This document shows, piece after piece, positions 1 through 9,312 of a stretch of 64,000 nt of DNA. Numbering within the stretch: the first letter of the stretch is position 1; each line of letters opens with the position of its first letter. A program made the position numbers and the translations under genes. The stretch is from Marinomonas spartinae (GTDB taxonomy: Bacteria > Pseudomonadota > Gammaproteobacteria > Pseudomonadales > Marinomonadaceae), in assembly GCF_900089775.1 (NCBI RefSeq), contig NZ_FLOB01000010.1, positions 56,936 to 120,935 of the forward strand. Reading direction: 5' to 3'. The notes under the pieces were generated by a model. That model had not been told where the DNA came from, searched no databases, and was given only the letters and a program-made list of their open reading frames with translations.

Positions 1-158
1 GGTATTGTTAATGCAAAAACATTGTTATCCGCAAAGTAAAAGCATTGGCCTTCAGGATTGATTGACCCAGGAGGGTGTCCTAATTCTTGAAGAACGGCGT
101 CGTAGAATGTTTTTGACTCTTCAATATCATTCGCGCCAATCATCACATGACTAAACAT
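1..158 (-). CDS. VOC-family (glyoxalase/bleomycin-resistance fold) protein, 3' end cut by window edge
   Basis: The reverse strand reads from an ATG at 158 as MFSHVMIGANDIEESKTFYD and stays open to the window edge, giving about 52 residues. The beta-strand plus helix pattern (HVMIGANDIEESKTFYDAVL, then a GQCFYFAD strand) is typical of the first module of vicinal-oxygen-chelate proteins. The substrate cannot be told. A purine-rich stretch (GAGGAAAA) lies just upstream of the start. The C-terminal part lies outside the window. Confidence 0.75.
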   Translation of the reverse strand, partial: MFSHVMIGANDIEESKTFYDAVLQELGHPPGSINPEGQCFYFADNNVFALTI

Positions 159-441
159 TCATTTTTCCTCTTTATAAATTGGAAATATCACTAAACACAC
201 GTTATTGACGTGTTATTCAGTTCTTAGTACAGAGAAAGTAGCATGCATAAGAGCATTAAGAGAAACGCATTATCACCTATTTCAGTGAATCAAAAGTGAC
301 TTTGCGCAGAAATTGACGTAACAGATGCTCGTTTGATATAACGAATGTGTAAAAATATGTTATAAACGGAGTTAGCACAATAACTGATCATTCGACCCCA
401 TTATTGATAATAGGCGAAGAATACTAACCTCAGAGAGTCAT

Positions 442-1710
442 ATGTCAGACATCACTCAGGTTGACTTTACAGCAACCAACACTATAACAGACACGCCTAA
501 AAACAGCATTACAGACAAACGTGTTCTTATTATCGAAGACATTGCAGAAATGCGCTTAATGCTTAAATCTTTAATGACCTCTCTGGGTTATGAAAAAATT
601 GATGTTGAGCCATCAGGACAAGGTGGACTAAAGCGCATATTAAATTTTAAATACGATATCGTTTTGTCGGATTACAATCTAGGCGGCAATATTGATGGCC
701 AACACATTCTTGAAACAACGCGTAAAAACTATTCCTTGGACCATTCCGCTATTTTTATGATGATTACCGCTGATACAACTTACGAAAGTGTTGTCAGCGC
801 TGTAGAATATGAACCGGATAGCTACTTAGTCAAACCCTTCCCTCCAACGTCCTTTCATCGTCGTTTTAACAAAATTATTGGCCAGAAAAAAATCTTTTCT
901 ATCGTCGATCAAGCAAGAAAAAAAGATGACTACGAATCCATGGAAAAGCACGCTCAAGAGATCCTCAAAGCATACCCACAATATGCCAGCATGTGCCTGA
1001 AAGTGATAGGTGAATCTCTTTATAAACGCAAGCAGTACAAGTCAGCTAAACAACACTATGCCATGATAGTAGATGGTAATAGCACACTGGCTTGGGCCTA
1101 TTACGGGATGGCACAATGCGATGTTCAATTAGAAGAATTCCCTTCTGCCATTAATCATCTTGAGAAAACAGTAGCCCTAAGCAAGCACTTTCTCTCAGCT
1201 TACGACCTACTTGCTGATGTTCATACTCAGATGGGAAACCTAGAAAAGGCTCAATCTGCGATACTTAGAGCCTTAGAAAACTCACCAAGATCTGTTGAGC
1301 GCTCTCAAAGGCTAGGACGTGTTAGCATCGAGATAAAAGACTGGGTCATAGCAGAACAATCGTTCTCCCGAGCCATTCGTCTTGCGAAAGACACAAGCTC
1401 AGAAAATGTCGAATTGTATTACGACTATTTAAAGACAATTACAGCCATGCTCGAACAAGGCATAGAGGGTACAAGACTACAGGATAAATTCAGACGTGCA
1501 TTATCTCGGTTAAGAAGCTTGGGGCAATCTAATCCCAATGTCTTATCCAATTCCTTTCGCCTTGAAATTCAACAGTTGCTCTATCGAAATCACCTTGGAG
1601 AAGCCATTCGCTCTTGGCAATTATGGAGCAAACTCATTGAAAAAGGGGAAGCTTCTGCCTTGACCCTTGCCCAAGAGCTAACCTTAAAAAAGCGACTTGG
1701 TTTACTCTAA
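442..1710 (+). CDS. Orphan response regulator with C-terminal TPR domain (paralog A)
   Basis: A receiver domain occupies about residues 26-150, with acidic pair E32-D33, phospho-acceptor D77 (LSDYN), T109 and K131 (LVKPF), so the phosphorylation pocket is intact. The remaining 270 residues are helical repeats with TPR character (WAYYGMAQCDVQLEEFPSAI, then SAYDLLADVHTQMGNLEKAQ). There is no DNA-binding or GGDEF output domain, so it probably signals by protein-protein contact. No histidine kinase is adjacent. A near-identical-length paralog follows 85 bp downstream, so this is a tandem duplication. A CAGAGAG sequence precedes the ATG. The partner kinase and the role are unknown. Confidence 0.85.
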   Translation: MSDITQVDFTATNTITDTPKNSITDKRVLIIEDIAEMRLMLKSLMTSLGYEKIDVEPSGQGGLKRILNFKYDIVLSDYNLGGNIDGQHILETTRKNYSLDHSAIFMMITADTTYESVVSAVEYEPDSYLVKPFPPTSFHRRFNKIIGQKKIFSIVDQARKKDDYESMEKHAQEILKAYPQYASMCLKVIGESLYKRKQYKSAKQHYAMIVDGNSTLAWAYYGMAQCDVQLEEFPSAINHLEKTVALSKHFLSAYDLLADVHTQMGNLEKAQSAILRALENSPRSVERSQRLGRVSIEIKDWVIAEQSFSRAIRLAKDTSSENVELYYDYLKTITAMLEQGIEGTRLQDKFRRALSRLRSLGQSNPNVLSNSFRLEIQQLLYRNHLGEAIRSWQLWSKLIEKGEASALTLAQELTLKKRLGLL

Positions 1711-1795
1711 AAAAGCACTTATTGTCATCTAGACAAAAATTGAATACGGGCAAAAAAATAGAATAGAAGCACAATTTTTCTTCTAGACTATAGAA

Positions 1796-3064
1796 ATGTC
1801 TAAGCTAACCTCATCCACATCAAGGTTGACCATGGAAGTGATTACGAAATCCGATGCGGCAGCAGAACAGCGCGTTCTTATCATCGAAAGCATCGCTGAG
1901 ATGCGCTTTTTATTGAAGTCCTTAATGGTATCGTTAGGTTATGAGAAAATAGATTTTGAAATATCTGATCAGTCCGCTATTAAACGCATTCAAGCCATCA
2001 AGTATGATATTATTCTCTCTGATTTTAATGCTGACAATAAAATCAATGGTCAGCAGATACTTGAAGCAACGCGTAAACATTACAACCTTGATCATCCCGT
2101 GATTTTTATGATGATTACTGCAGATCGTGCCTATGAAAGCGTGGTCAGCATTTTAGAATATCAGCCCGACTGCTATTTAGTGAAGCCTTTTACACCGGCA
2201 GCGTTCCATCGCCGTCTTAAACGTGTCGTTAAACAAAGAACCGTCTTTGACCTTGCCCATCAAGCCAGAAAACAAAAGGATTACATTACGCTCGAACGTG
2301 TGGCAAAAGCTATTATTAAACACTACCCTCAATATGCCAGCCAGTGTCTTCGAGTGATTGGGGAAAGCATATATCAACGAGGAGAATACCAATCCGCCAG
2401 CGCCCACTACGCTAAGGTTTTGCAACGTAATCACGAATTAGCATGGGCCCATTTTGGCATGGCACAATGCCATATTAAGCTCAACCAACTCAAGCAAGCG
2501 ATTGAAACCCTAGAACAAACGATTGAATTAAACCAGTACTTTTTCTCTGCCTACGATCTATTAGTCGACCTATATTTAGAACTCAATCAACCCAAAGAGG
2601 CTCAAGAAATCATTATTAAAGCATTGCTTGTCTCCCCTCGTTCCTATGAGCGCTCTTTACGCTTAGGAAGAATTAGTATCGATTTAGAAGACTGGCTCAC
2701 AGCAGAACAAGCCCTATCAAAAGCCATCCGCAGTTCAAAAGACAATAATAGTGATACACCAGCACTTTATTACGATTATTTAAAAACCATTACTGAACTA
2801 ATCGAAAACGACATAGAAGCGCCAAGACTGATCGAAAAATTTCATCGAGCACTGACACGATTACGAAAGATTGGACAGAATAACCCGGAGGTTGTCACTA
2901 ACTCTTTCCGTCTAGAAGTTCAGAATCTACTAGCAAGAGGGCTGCAAAAAGATGCGGTCAAAGCATGGCATACTTGGGGAAGACGCATCAGTATGGAAGA
3001 AGCGGAACCATTAACACCGCATCAAGAAATAACGCTAAAGAAAATGTTGGGCTTACGGTTTTAA
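1796..3064 (+). CDS. Orphan response regulator with C-terminal TPR domain (paralog B, altered acidic pocket)
   Basis: It aligns with the preceding gene along its whole 422-residue length: receiver domain, then TPR-like helices. D76 (LSDFN), T108 and K130 (LVKPF) are kept, but the acidic pair is E31-S32 (codons GAA AGC) instead of Glu-Asp, which could weaken Mg2+ binding and phosphorylation. I keep the ATG at 1796 because it gives the same N-terminal length and an MS start like paralog A, but it lacks a ribosome site. An in-frame ATG at 1832 has AAGG six bases ahead and is a real alternative. Probably co-transcribed with paralog A. Confidence 0.83.
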   Translation: MSKLTSSTSRLTMEVITKSDAAAEQRVLIIESIAEMRFLLKSLMVSLGYEKIDFEISDQSAIKRIQAIKYDIILSDFNADNKINGQQILEATRKHYNLDHPVIFMMITADRAYESVVSILEYQPDCYLVKPFTPAAFHRRLKRVVKQRTVFDLAHQARKQKDYITLERVAKAIIKHYPQYASQCLRVIGESIYQRGEYQSASAHYAKVLQRNHELAWAHFGMAQCHIKLNQLKQAIETLEQTIELNQYFFSAYDLLVDLYLELNQPKEAQEIIIKALLVSPRSYERSLRLGRISIDLEDWLTAEQALSKAIRSSKDNNSDTPALYYDYLKTITELIENDIEAPRLIEKFHRALTRLRKIGQNNPEVVTNSFRLEVQNLLARGLQKDAVKAWHTWGRRISMEEAEPLTPHQEITLKKMLGLRF

Positions 3065-3182
3065 TCGGACACGGTAAGCTTGCCATTGGAGACGGTCCCC
3101 GTTATCGTCCCCTATTGATTTGCGATTTATTGCTGGTATGAACACGGCAGCGAGTCTTTTTTATTTCACCAGAGAGTTAACT

Positions 3183-4151
3183 ATGTCTGCTTCCCACGCT
3201 TTTTCCCACCTCGTTCCTGACGTGATTCTCGATGCCGTCGAGTCTACTGGTTTATGGAGCGACTCGCGAATTTATCCATTAAACAGCTACGAAAACCGAG
3301 TTTATCAAATCGGGATAGAAGACGGCCCAACAGTGATCGCCAAGTTTTACCGACCAGAACGCTGGAGTGAAGCCCAAATCAAAGAGGAACACCTCACCCT
3401 ATTAAGGTTACAAGAGGAAAGCGTGCCCGTTGTCGCTCCCATGGTATTTAACGGTGAAAGCCTGTTTAGCCATAACGGCATACACTTTTGCCTGTCCCCA
3501 AAACTCATTGGACAACATCCAGAGGCAGACAACCTTGATCAGCTGTATCAACTGGGTGAATTAATTGGCCAAGTCCATCAAAAAATGAACGCCCCTTTTA
3601 CCAAACGCATCAGTGTGTTGCCTCTTGAACAAATGACTCAGGCGGCTAAGCACATTTTAGCAGAAGACTATCTACCACAAAAACTCAAACCTATTTATCA
3701 GGCTCAAATAACCAAGCTGATTGACTTGAGTGCCACTCGCATTCAAGCCTATTGGCCCACTCAACTGAGAGCCATTCATGGGGACAGCCATCGAAGCAAC
3801 TTGATGTTGCATAACGGTCAATTTCATTTATTGGACTTTGACGATTGTCAAAACGGTGTGGCCGTTCAAGATATCTGGCTACACCTGACACAAACCGAAA
3901 ACCCAAGGCAGCAACTGAGTGAAATGATTGAAGGATACGAAGCGTATTTGCCTTTTGAAACCCGCGAATTAGACCTGATCGATGTCTTCAAAAGCGCTCG
4001 CGTTATCCAGTATGCGGCCTGGTTACAGCAACGTTGGAGCGACCCTGCGTTTATCAAAGCTTTTCCTTGGTTTGCCAGTGAAGAGTATTGGCTCAATCAT
4101 TTGAGTGAATTGCACAGCTGTGAACAAGAATGGGGGCAGTTTTCTCGATGA
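3183..4151 (+). CDS. srkA: Stress response Ser/Thr kinase SrkA (YihE family)
   Basis: A cytoplasmic kinase of the APH/choline-kinase fold that in E. coli limits stress-induced cell death. The 322-residue product keeps the family signature PLNSYENRVYQ near residue 33, KFYRPERW (54-61), the catalytic loop HGDSHRSN (199-206, D201 and N206) and the metal-binding LDFDD (217-221), and ends with the usual FPW region. The ATG at 3183 is chosen over an upstream TTG at 3120 because it gives the family length and has GAGAG about eight bases ahead. Its stop overlaps the next start as ATGA. In enterics srkA sits beside dsbA; here its partner is a helicase gene. Confidence 0.9.
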   Translation: MSASHAFSHLVPDVILDAVESTGLWSDSRIYPLNSYENRVYQIGIEDGPTVIAKFYRPERWSEAQIKEEHLTLLRLQEESVPVVAPMVFNGESLFSHNGIHFCLSPKLIGQHPEADNLDQLYQLGELIGQVHQKMNAPFTKRISVLPLEQMTQAAKHILAEDYLPQKLKPIYQAQITKLIDLSATRIQAYWPTQLRAIHGDSHRSNLMLHNGQFHLLDFDDCQNGVAVQDIWLHLTQTENPRQQLSEMIEGYEAYLPFETRELDLIDVFKSARVIQYAAWLQQRWSDPAFIKAFPWFASEEYWLNHLSELHSCEQEWGQFSR

Positions 4152-6157
4152 AGACCACCACACCGTTAACCCTCACTCCAGACTTTCAAGCGCGCGATTT
4201 ACAAGGGGCATTACACACCATATTTGGTTTCGAGCATTTTCGTGAAGGCCAAGGCCAAACCATTACTCAGTTGTTATCAGGGCATTCTTCCCTTGCCGTT
4301 TTCCCAACGGGTTCAGGAAAGTCTCTTTGCTATCAATTTACCGCCACACAGTTACCCAACCTGACCTTAGTCATTTCGCCGCTAATCGCACTAATGCATG
4401 ACCAATTAGCTTTTTTACAAAGTAAAGGCATTCCCGCTGCCTGCTTGGATTCCAGCCAATCCAAAGAAGACAGTCAGGAGGTCATGAGACAAGCCCAAAA
4501 TGGTGCCATTAAAATTCTCATGATCTCGGTCGAGCGTTTTAAGAACGAACGTTTTCGCCGCTTTATCAAGCAAGTGCCAATTTCTATGCTAGTGGTGGAT
4601 GAAGCACACTGTATTTCTGAGTGGGGACACAATTTTCGCCCTGACTACTTAAAACTCCCGCAATACAAACAAGAGCTAAACATCCCTCTCGTTTTGCTCT
4701 TAACCGCCACGGCCACTCGTCGAGTGCAAAGAGACATGGCACAAAAGTTTGATATTTTCCCTGAGCACATTGTGCAAACAGGCTTTTATCGCCACAACTT
4801 AGACGTGGATCTTATTCCTGCACAAGGCCATGAAAAACTCAATAAGCTGACGGCGATTTTAGACAACACTCAAGGAGCCAGCATTGTCTATGTGACTCAG
4901 CAAAAAACTGCAGATGATATCGCTCAAGCACTAAGATCAAAAGGCTACTCAGCGACCTCCTACCATGCCGGACTCGGCAACGACCTTCGTAGCCAAATTC
5001 AAGCAGACTTTATGGCAGGTCACACACGTATCATTGTCGCGACCATCGCTTTCGGCATGGGCATAGACAAAGCGGACATTCGACTCGTCGTACATTATGA
5101 TTTACCAAAATCCATTGAGAATTACAGTCAGGAAATCGGCCGAGCGGGACGTGATAACCAAGCCAGCCGTTGTGTACTGCTAGCCAGCCTAGAGGGATTG
5201 CACACGCTAGAAAACTTCGTTTATGGCGATACACCGGAAAGACAAGGCATTGCCTCCCTGCTCACTACCATTGAAGAACAAGCGGAGACCAATGACGACC
5301 AACAAACGCTTTGGGAAACCCAGCTATACGGCTTATCCAACCAAACTAACATTCGCTCACTGCCGTTAAAAACCCTCTTGGTTCAACTCGAAATTCTCGG
5401 GGCTATCACTCCTAAATACAGTTATTACGCAGATGTGCGTTTAAAGTGGGAAGGTGATCGCTATGCCTTTGCGGCACAAGTGCCTGACAACATGCGTGCC
5501 GCTTACGACGCTCTTCTTAAAGGCATTCAATATAAGAAAATCTGGGGCACACCAAATTTCGATTTAATTTATCAGCAATCAGGGCTTTCTCGCGGCGATG
5601 TTCTACAACTATTAGAATACGCTGAGTCTCACCATGTGCTCACACTAGAAAGCAAGCAACTAACCGAGGTCTATCAAGTCAATCTGGAACGGTTTCATCT
5701 CGACACCTTACTGAACGCCTTAGATCAATACGTTACAGAAAAACAAACTGCAGAAATCGAACGCATTGCCACCATGATTCGCTTCTTTGAACTCAATCGC
5801 TGCTTGAACCATAACCTAGCTCGCTATTTTGGTGATAAAAATGCCCCAGAATATTGTGGACATTGCTCTGTATGCCGTGGAAAAGTGCTTGTCTTCCCCG
5901 AACCAATAGAGCAAAAAGAGTCGCTGGAAAAACAGCGTCAACAAATGGCTCACTATGTCACTGAATTCACACAACAGCTGCGAAACAAAAGCTCAGAGAC
6001 AAGGCTCACATCGGTTCTAATAACACGCTTTTTAACGGGCCTAGCACAACCGATTTTTACGAAGATCAAAGCCCGTCAATTGACAGGCTTCGGCGTTTAT
6101 GAAGAGAAGGCCTATAAAGACGTTATTACTGCAGTAGAAGCGCTACGAACACAATAA
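4148..6157 (+). CDS. RecQ-family ATP-dependent DNA helicase without HRDC domain
   Basis: A superfamily 2 helicase with 3'-5' unwinding expected from the family. Visible motifs are Walker A PTGSGKS (53-59), Walker B DEAH in VVDEAHCISEWGHNFRPDY, SAT-like LLTATATRR, motif VI QEIGRAGRD, and a zinc-binding segment with cysteines in CLNHNLARYFG...CGHCSVCRGK near residues 555-585. The C-terminus carries a winged-helix-like region, but I do not see a clear HRDC domain. At 669 residues it is longer than E. coli RecQ and diverged from it, so a recQ symbol is withheld. The start at 4148 overlaps the srkA stop (ATGA) with GGGG upstream, implying translational coupling. Confidence 0.9.
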   Translation: MKTTTPLTLTPDFQARDLQGALHTIFGFEHFREGQGQTITQLLSGHSSLAVFPTGSGKSLCYQFTATQLPNLTLVISPLIALMHDQLAFLQSKGIPAACLDSSQSKEDSQEVMRQAQNGAIKILMISVERFKNERFRRFIKQVPISMLVVDEAHCISEWGHNFRPDYLKLPQYKQELNIPLVLLLTATATRRVQRDMAQKFDIFPEHIVQTGFYRHNLDVDLIPAQGHEKLNKLTAILDNTQGASIVYVTQQKTADDIAQALRSKGYSATSYHAGLGNDLRSQIQADFMAGHTRIIVATIAFGMGIDKADIRLVVHYDLPKSIENYSQEIGRAGRDNQASRCVLLASLEGLHTLENFVYGDTPERQGIASLLTTIEEQAETNDDQQTLWETQLYGLSNQTNIRSLPLKTLLVQLEILGAITPKYSYYADVRLKWEGDRYAFAAQVPDNMRAAYDALLKGIQYKKIWGTPNFDLIYQQSGLSRGDVLQLLEYAESHHVLTLESKQLTEVYQVNLERFHLDTLLNALDQYVTEKQTAEIERIATMIRFFELNRCLNHNLARYFGDKNAPEYCGHCSVCRGKVLVFPEPIEQKESLEKQRQQMAHYVTEFTQQLRNKSSETRLTSVLITRFLTGLAQPIFTKIKARQLTGFGVYEEKAYKDVITAVEALRTQ

Positions 6158-6170
6158 CACCCTAACGGAG

Positions 6171-6215
6171 CCTTATATTGCATACTTGGTGAACAGAGAA
6201 CTAGACAATATAAGG
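6171..6215. repeat. 10-bp inverted repeat between convergent genes
   Basis: CCTTATATTG (6171-6180) and CAATATAAGG (6206-6215) are perfect inverted arms around a 25-base spacer. It sits between the helicase stop and the end of the convergent glycosyltransferase, whose stop codon lies inside it. There is no T-run, so it is only a possible transcript-end or mRNA-protecting hairpin. Confidence 0.45.
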
Positions 6216-7325
6216 GCCAAAAACGGCATCAAATTTTTCTTCCAATGCAGATTCATAAACTTCTTTGGCAGAAGTTTGATTCGCTAGGGAGACCCGTTTT
6301 CGCAGTGCTTTATCACTGAGTAAAGCATCCATCAAATTGGCAAGCGTTTGGTTGCTTTCACCATCATAGACAAACTCAGCCGACTCAGCTTTCATTAACT
6401 CACTCGCCCCCACCCATTTCGTCGTGATCACAGGGGCACCACAAGCCATCGCCTCAGCCACAACACGCCCAAACTCTTCAATTCTGGCTGGCAGTACAAA
6501 TATATCCAACGCATTAAAGTACCCCTCCACCTTATTGATAATCGGCAGTTGGCGTACTCTGTCTTTATAGGGTGAACGGTCTAGAATCGCTTGATATTCA
6601 GGGGACAGTTTATCTTTACCAACAAAGACAAAATGCGTTTTCTCGGCCACCTCTTTTGGCAATAAACTAATGGCCTCAAAGAATCGATCAACACCGCGTT
6701 TTTTAAAGTTTCCAGAGGTCACTAAACCCACCAGAAGCTCATCACTTTTCACGCCCAGATCAGCACGAATCGCATTTCGCTCCTCAATGGGTAATAGCCT
6801 AAACTGGTTTTCATCAATCGCCGGATAGATCACAGAGATATCGTGCTCTGGTATCGAAAAACGAGACATCAATTCATTTTTGGCCAAATGTGAGTTGGCA
6901 ACAATATGTTTAAACTGATGATTTTGGAAAATGGGGGTATGCGTTAAATACATCTCATCGTCTTTCGCCAAGGGCTTGCCATGGACTTTCTCGGATGCCA
7001 AATGCACACAGTTATGAATAAAATGCACATCTGGCTGTTGTAAGTCCCCTTGACCTATCAACAAATCGACTTTGAGCTTTTTCGCCAACTTCAAAGCTTC
7101 ATTGCTAAATTGCATTCTGCGTCTAAATTTCTTCTGCCAAAAAAACCGCTTAGACTTATGAGGAATCCCTCCACTGCTTTCAATATCCGCCACATTGGCA
7201 TTTTCAGAAATAGTATGCACTTCACAGCCTTTAGAGTGAAAATATTTGATTTCCTCATGCACACTACGACAAGCACCAGAATAGGTCTTCTCAAGGTTTT
7301 GTTTCGCAATTAAGATAGTTTTCAT
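6201..7325 (-). CDS. Glycosyltransferase family 4, GT-B fold
   Basis: A 374-residue retaining glycosyltransferase, probably acting at the cytoplasmic face on a surface glycan. The N-terminal half starts MKTILIAKQNLEKTYSGACR. The nucleotide-sugar-binding half has VGLVTSGNFKKRGVDRF and the E-x7-E signature EEFGRVVAEAMACGAPVI near residues 298-315. I start at 7325 rather than 7352 because the strand begins there and an AAGGAT lies upstream. No signal peptide. It stands alone, not in an LPS operon, so the acceptor cannot be assigned. It resembles LPS-core-type transferases in general layout only. Confidence 0.85.
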   Translation of the reverse strand: MKTILIAKQNLEKTYSGACRSVHEEIKYFHSKGCEVHTISENANVADIESSGGIPHKSKRFFWQKKFRRRMQFSNEALKLAKKLKVDLLIGQGDLQQPDVHFIHNCVHLASEKVHGKPLAKDDEMYLTHTPIFQNHQFKHIVANSHLAKNELMSRFSIPEHDISVIYPAIDENQFRLLPIEERNAIRADLGVKSDELLVGLVTSGNFKKRGVDRFFEAISLLPKEVAEKTHFVFVGKDKLSPEYQAILDRSPYKDRVRQLPIINKVEGYFNALDIFVLPARIEEFGRVVAEAMACGAPVITTKWVGASELMKAESAEFVYDGESNQTLANLMDALLSDKALRKRVSLANQTSAKEVYESALEEKFDAVFGPYIV

Positions 7326-7445
7326 AGCCGAAGAAGGATCCTTGACGGTCATTTGAGAGGAACAAAATTAAACAACAATGATAGCAATAAGCAGACAAAA
7401 AAGCGGTTCTAAACAAGAAAAAATCCCCCAATAACACTAACTAAG

Positions 7446-7829
7446 TTACTCTGAGAGACTCTTAGGATAGACACTCACCTCAATAAGATTGTTATCAAGA
7501 TCATTGAAATAAACAGATTGAATCTCACCTTGAGCACCCGTTTTGCTGACAGGGCCTTCAAGAATAGGCACTTGGCAGGCATTAAGGTGAGCGATGACCT
7601 CATTTAGGGAGCAATCAGCTATCAAACACAGATCGCCAGAGCCCTCAAGAGCATGATTACGTAACTCATCGCCGACGCGTTGAAAGTTTATTTTTTGCTG
7701 CCCAAAATGCATAGCTCGACGGCCATTAGCAAAAGTAACAGGCTTCATTTTCAACACTTTTTCGTAAAAGGCGACGGATTTCTCAATATCAGCAACGGTT
7801 AACACGATATGGTCAATCTGGCGAATCAT
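7446..7829 (-). CDS. VOC-family protein (glyoxalase/bleomycin-resistance superfamily)
   Basis: A 127-residue single-module VOC protein starting MIRQIDHIVLTVADIEKS, with a second half beginning near AHLNACQVPILEGPV and ending NDLDNNLIEVSVYP. The H7 and the late E in NLIEVSVY fit the metal-ligand positions of the superfamily. The start at 7829 has AAGGG eight bases upstream; an upstream ATG at 7856 lacks one. Such proteins often handle small electrophiles or act as lyases, but the substrate is not evident. No related gene is adjacent. Confidence 0.85.
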   Translation of the reverse strand: MIRQIDHIVLTVADIEKSVAFYEKVLKMKPVTFANGRRAMHFGQQKINFQRVGDELRNHALEGSGDLCLIADCSLNEVIAHLNACQVPILEGPVSKTGAQGEIQSVYFNDLDNNLIEVSVYPKSLSE

Positions 7830-7926
7830 GTACCCTTGTCTCCCTTTACAAGTCACGACTTAATCTGTCTTTGCTAACCAAGTAATGCTAGGAGCAAATG
7901 ACCCGAAAGACAAGTCAAAAACCTGC

Positions 7927-8205
7927 TTATTCTCGTAAAGAATGTAAATCGATCTGACCGCTAATCAATTGTAATTTCTGATATTTCTTAAGTTTTTTGA
8001 CACGATACTCAAGCCTTGCGGCGTCCCTCTTCGAGTCAGCCAGTTGATGCCAAACAAGTTCCAAAGGCCCTTTTCCTTTAAGGTATTTCGCCCCCGTTGT
8101 GCCCTGCTCTGAATGCTCATGAAAGCGCCTTTCCACATCGGTGGTAATACCAGTATAGAGGGTATTTAAACGAGTTCTAATGATGTAGATATACCACTCA
8201 CTCAC
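7927..8205 (-). CDS. GIY-YIG domain protein (YhbQ/UPF0213 type)
   Basis: A 92-residue protein made up of one GIY-YIG module: WYIYIIRTRLNTLYTGITTDVERRFHEH, then a basic helix (RLEYRVKKLKKYQK). YhbQ-like proteins are small stand-alone nuclease-fold proteins linked to DNA repair. The start codon is GTG at 8205 with only a weak ribosome site, but it matches the family N-terminus. It stands alone on its strand with gaps of about 100 bp on both sides. Confidence 0.85.
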   Translation of the reverse strand: MSEWYIYIIRTRLNTLYTGITTDVERRFHEHSEQGTTGAKYLKGKGPLELVWHQLADSKRDAARLEYRVKKLKKYQKLQLISGQIDLHSLRE

Positions 8206-8334
8206 GCGTTACTCAGCCTTATTGATTGTCCTATCATAGAGGGAAAAATCACCTCACTAAACACTTACCAGATCTACTATTGTATACGAGCCTCCATAAC
8301 GACTAACAGTAGACTGCCATCCGCAAAAACAGTA

Positions 8335-8997
8335 CTAGCCTTTGATTATTAATAACAAGGTCGAAGCAGTCAGTACGCCCATGACAATATTAAATAGACG
8401 TTGACGCTTTACACTCGTTAGTTTTCGGCGAATGGCCTCTCCCGCTAACACCCATATTGTAATTGCAGGAAACCCCATACACGCAAACAATATAATAATC
8501 CAAAAGCCAGACTGAACATACAGATCGCCCGCTAGAGAAAACGAGCTGACACAGCCAATAGACATCATCCAAGCTTTAGGGTTCACATACTGAAATAAGG
8601 AGGCCTGCCACCAGCGCATTGGCATTATTTGCTTATCGGCACTCCTAGGTTGCAGGCCGCTGTGTTGACTCGGCGAGACTAAGCTTGGCTTTTGCTCTGC
8701 CATCTTGTCCGTTGGAGCATTCGCAATTTTCCATGCAAGCCAAAGCAAATATGCCCCACCCACCCATTTTAAGACACTGTAAAGTGGAGGGTAGAGTATA
8801 AACAACGAGCCAAGCCCCAGCAAAATAGCCAACAATAAAGACGCCATGCCAAGAATAATCCCTAACATATGCGGCAAGGTTCGACGAAAGCCAAATTGTG
8901 CTCCTGAGGACAATAACATCATATTATTTGGACCTGGCGTAACAGACATAACAAAAGCAAATACCGCTACGCCCAGAAAAAAAGAAAAATTCAGCAT
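8335..8997 (-). CDS. LysE/RhtB-family amino-acid exporter
   Basis: A 220-residue inner-membrane protein with about six hydrophobic segments and the family motif SVTPGPNNMMLLSSGAQFG near residues 18-37. LysE/RhtB proteins export amino acids or derivatives. The start overlaps the stop of the upstream DUF1127 gene as TAATG, so the two are translationally coupled. The pair is divergent from a MocR regulator whose operator-like repeats lie in the shared promoter, so control by that regulator is likely. The substrate is unknown. Confidence 0.88.
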   Translation of the reverse strand: MLNFSFFLGVAVFAFVMSVTPGPNNMMLLSSGAQFGFRRTLPHMLGIILGMASLLLAILLGLGSLFILYPPLYSVLKWVGGAYLLWLAWKIANAPTDKMAEQKPSLVSPSQHSGLQPRSADKQIMPMRWWQASLFQYVNPKAWMMSIGCVSSFSLAGDLYVQSGFWIIILFACMGFPAITIWVLAGEAIRRKLTSVKRQRLFNIVMGVLTASTLLLIIKG

Positions 8998-9224
8998 TAG
9001 ACGTCTCCATGCGCTTTTTTATCAAGCGGTTTGCTAGTGCACTTAAACATCAGCACCTCCTTCCCTATTCCTAATAGAGTCGCTTTAGCAGCCTGTTTTA
9101 TTTTCTCCTCTTCACAGATACCGACATCCTTGAGTTCATCAGCTGTTAAGACCAATAAGTCCTTGCGTGTCCGATAACTTTGTACACACTGTTTTATATG
9201 AGCTAATAGCGCAATCACCAACAT
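8997..9224 (-). CDS. Small DUF1127 (YjiS-like) protein
   Basis: 75 residues. The core YRTRKDLLVLTADELKDVGI matches the DUF1127 pattern, a basic start followed by an L-x-x-L-D(x)xLxDIG helix, usually found in proteins of 45-80 residues with poorly known roles. A strong AAGGAGAAGGG ribosome site precedes the ATG. It is first in a two-gene operon with the LysE-type exporter. The extra C-terminal 30 residues with one cysteine are less typical. Confidence 0.75.
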   Translation of the reverse strand: MLVIALLAHIKQCVQSYRTRKDLLVLTADELKDVGICEEEKIKQAAKATLLGIGKEVLMFKCTSKPLDKKAHGDV

Positions 9225-9312
9225 TACCCTTCTCCTTCTTAGCCAACTAACCTAAGGCATCAGATTAAAGGGAAGACAAAAACCATAACAGAGGTAAAAA
9301 TAGACATTTTTC

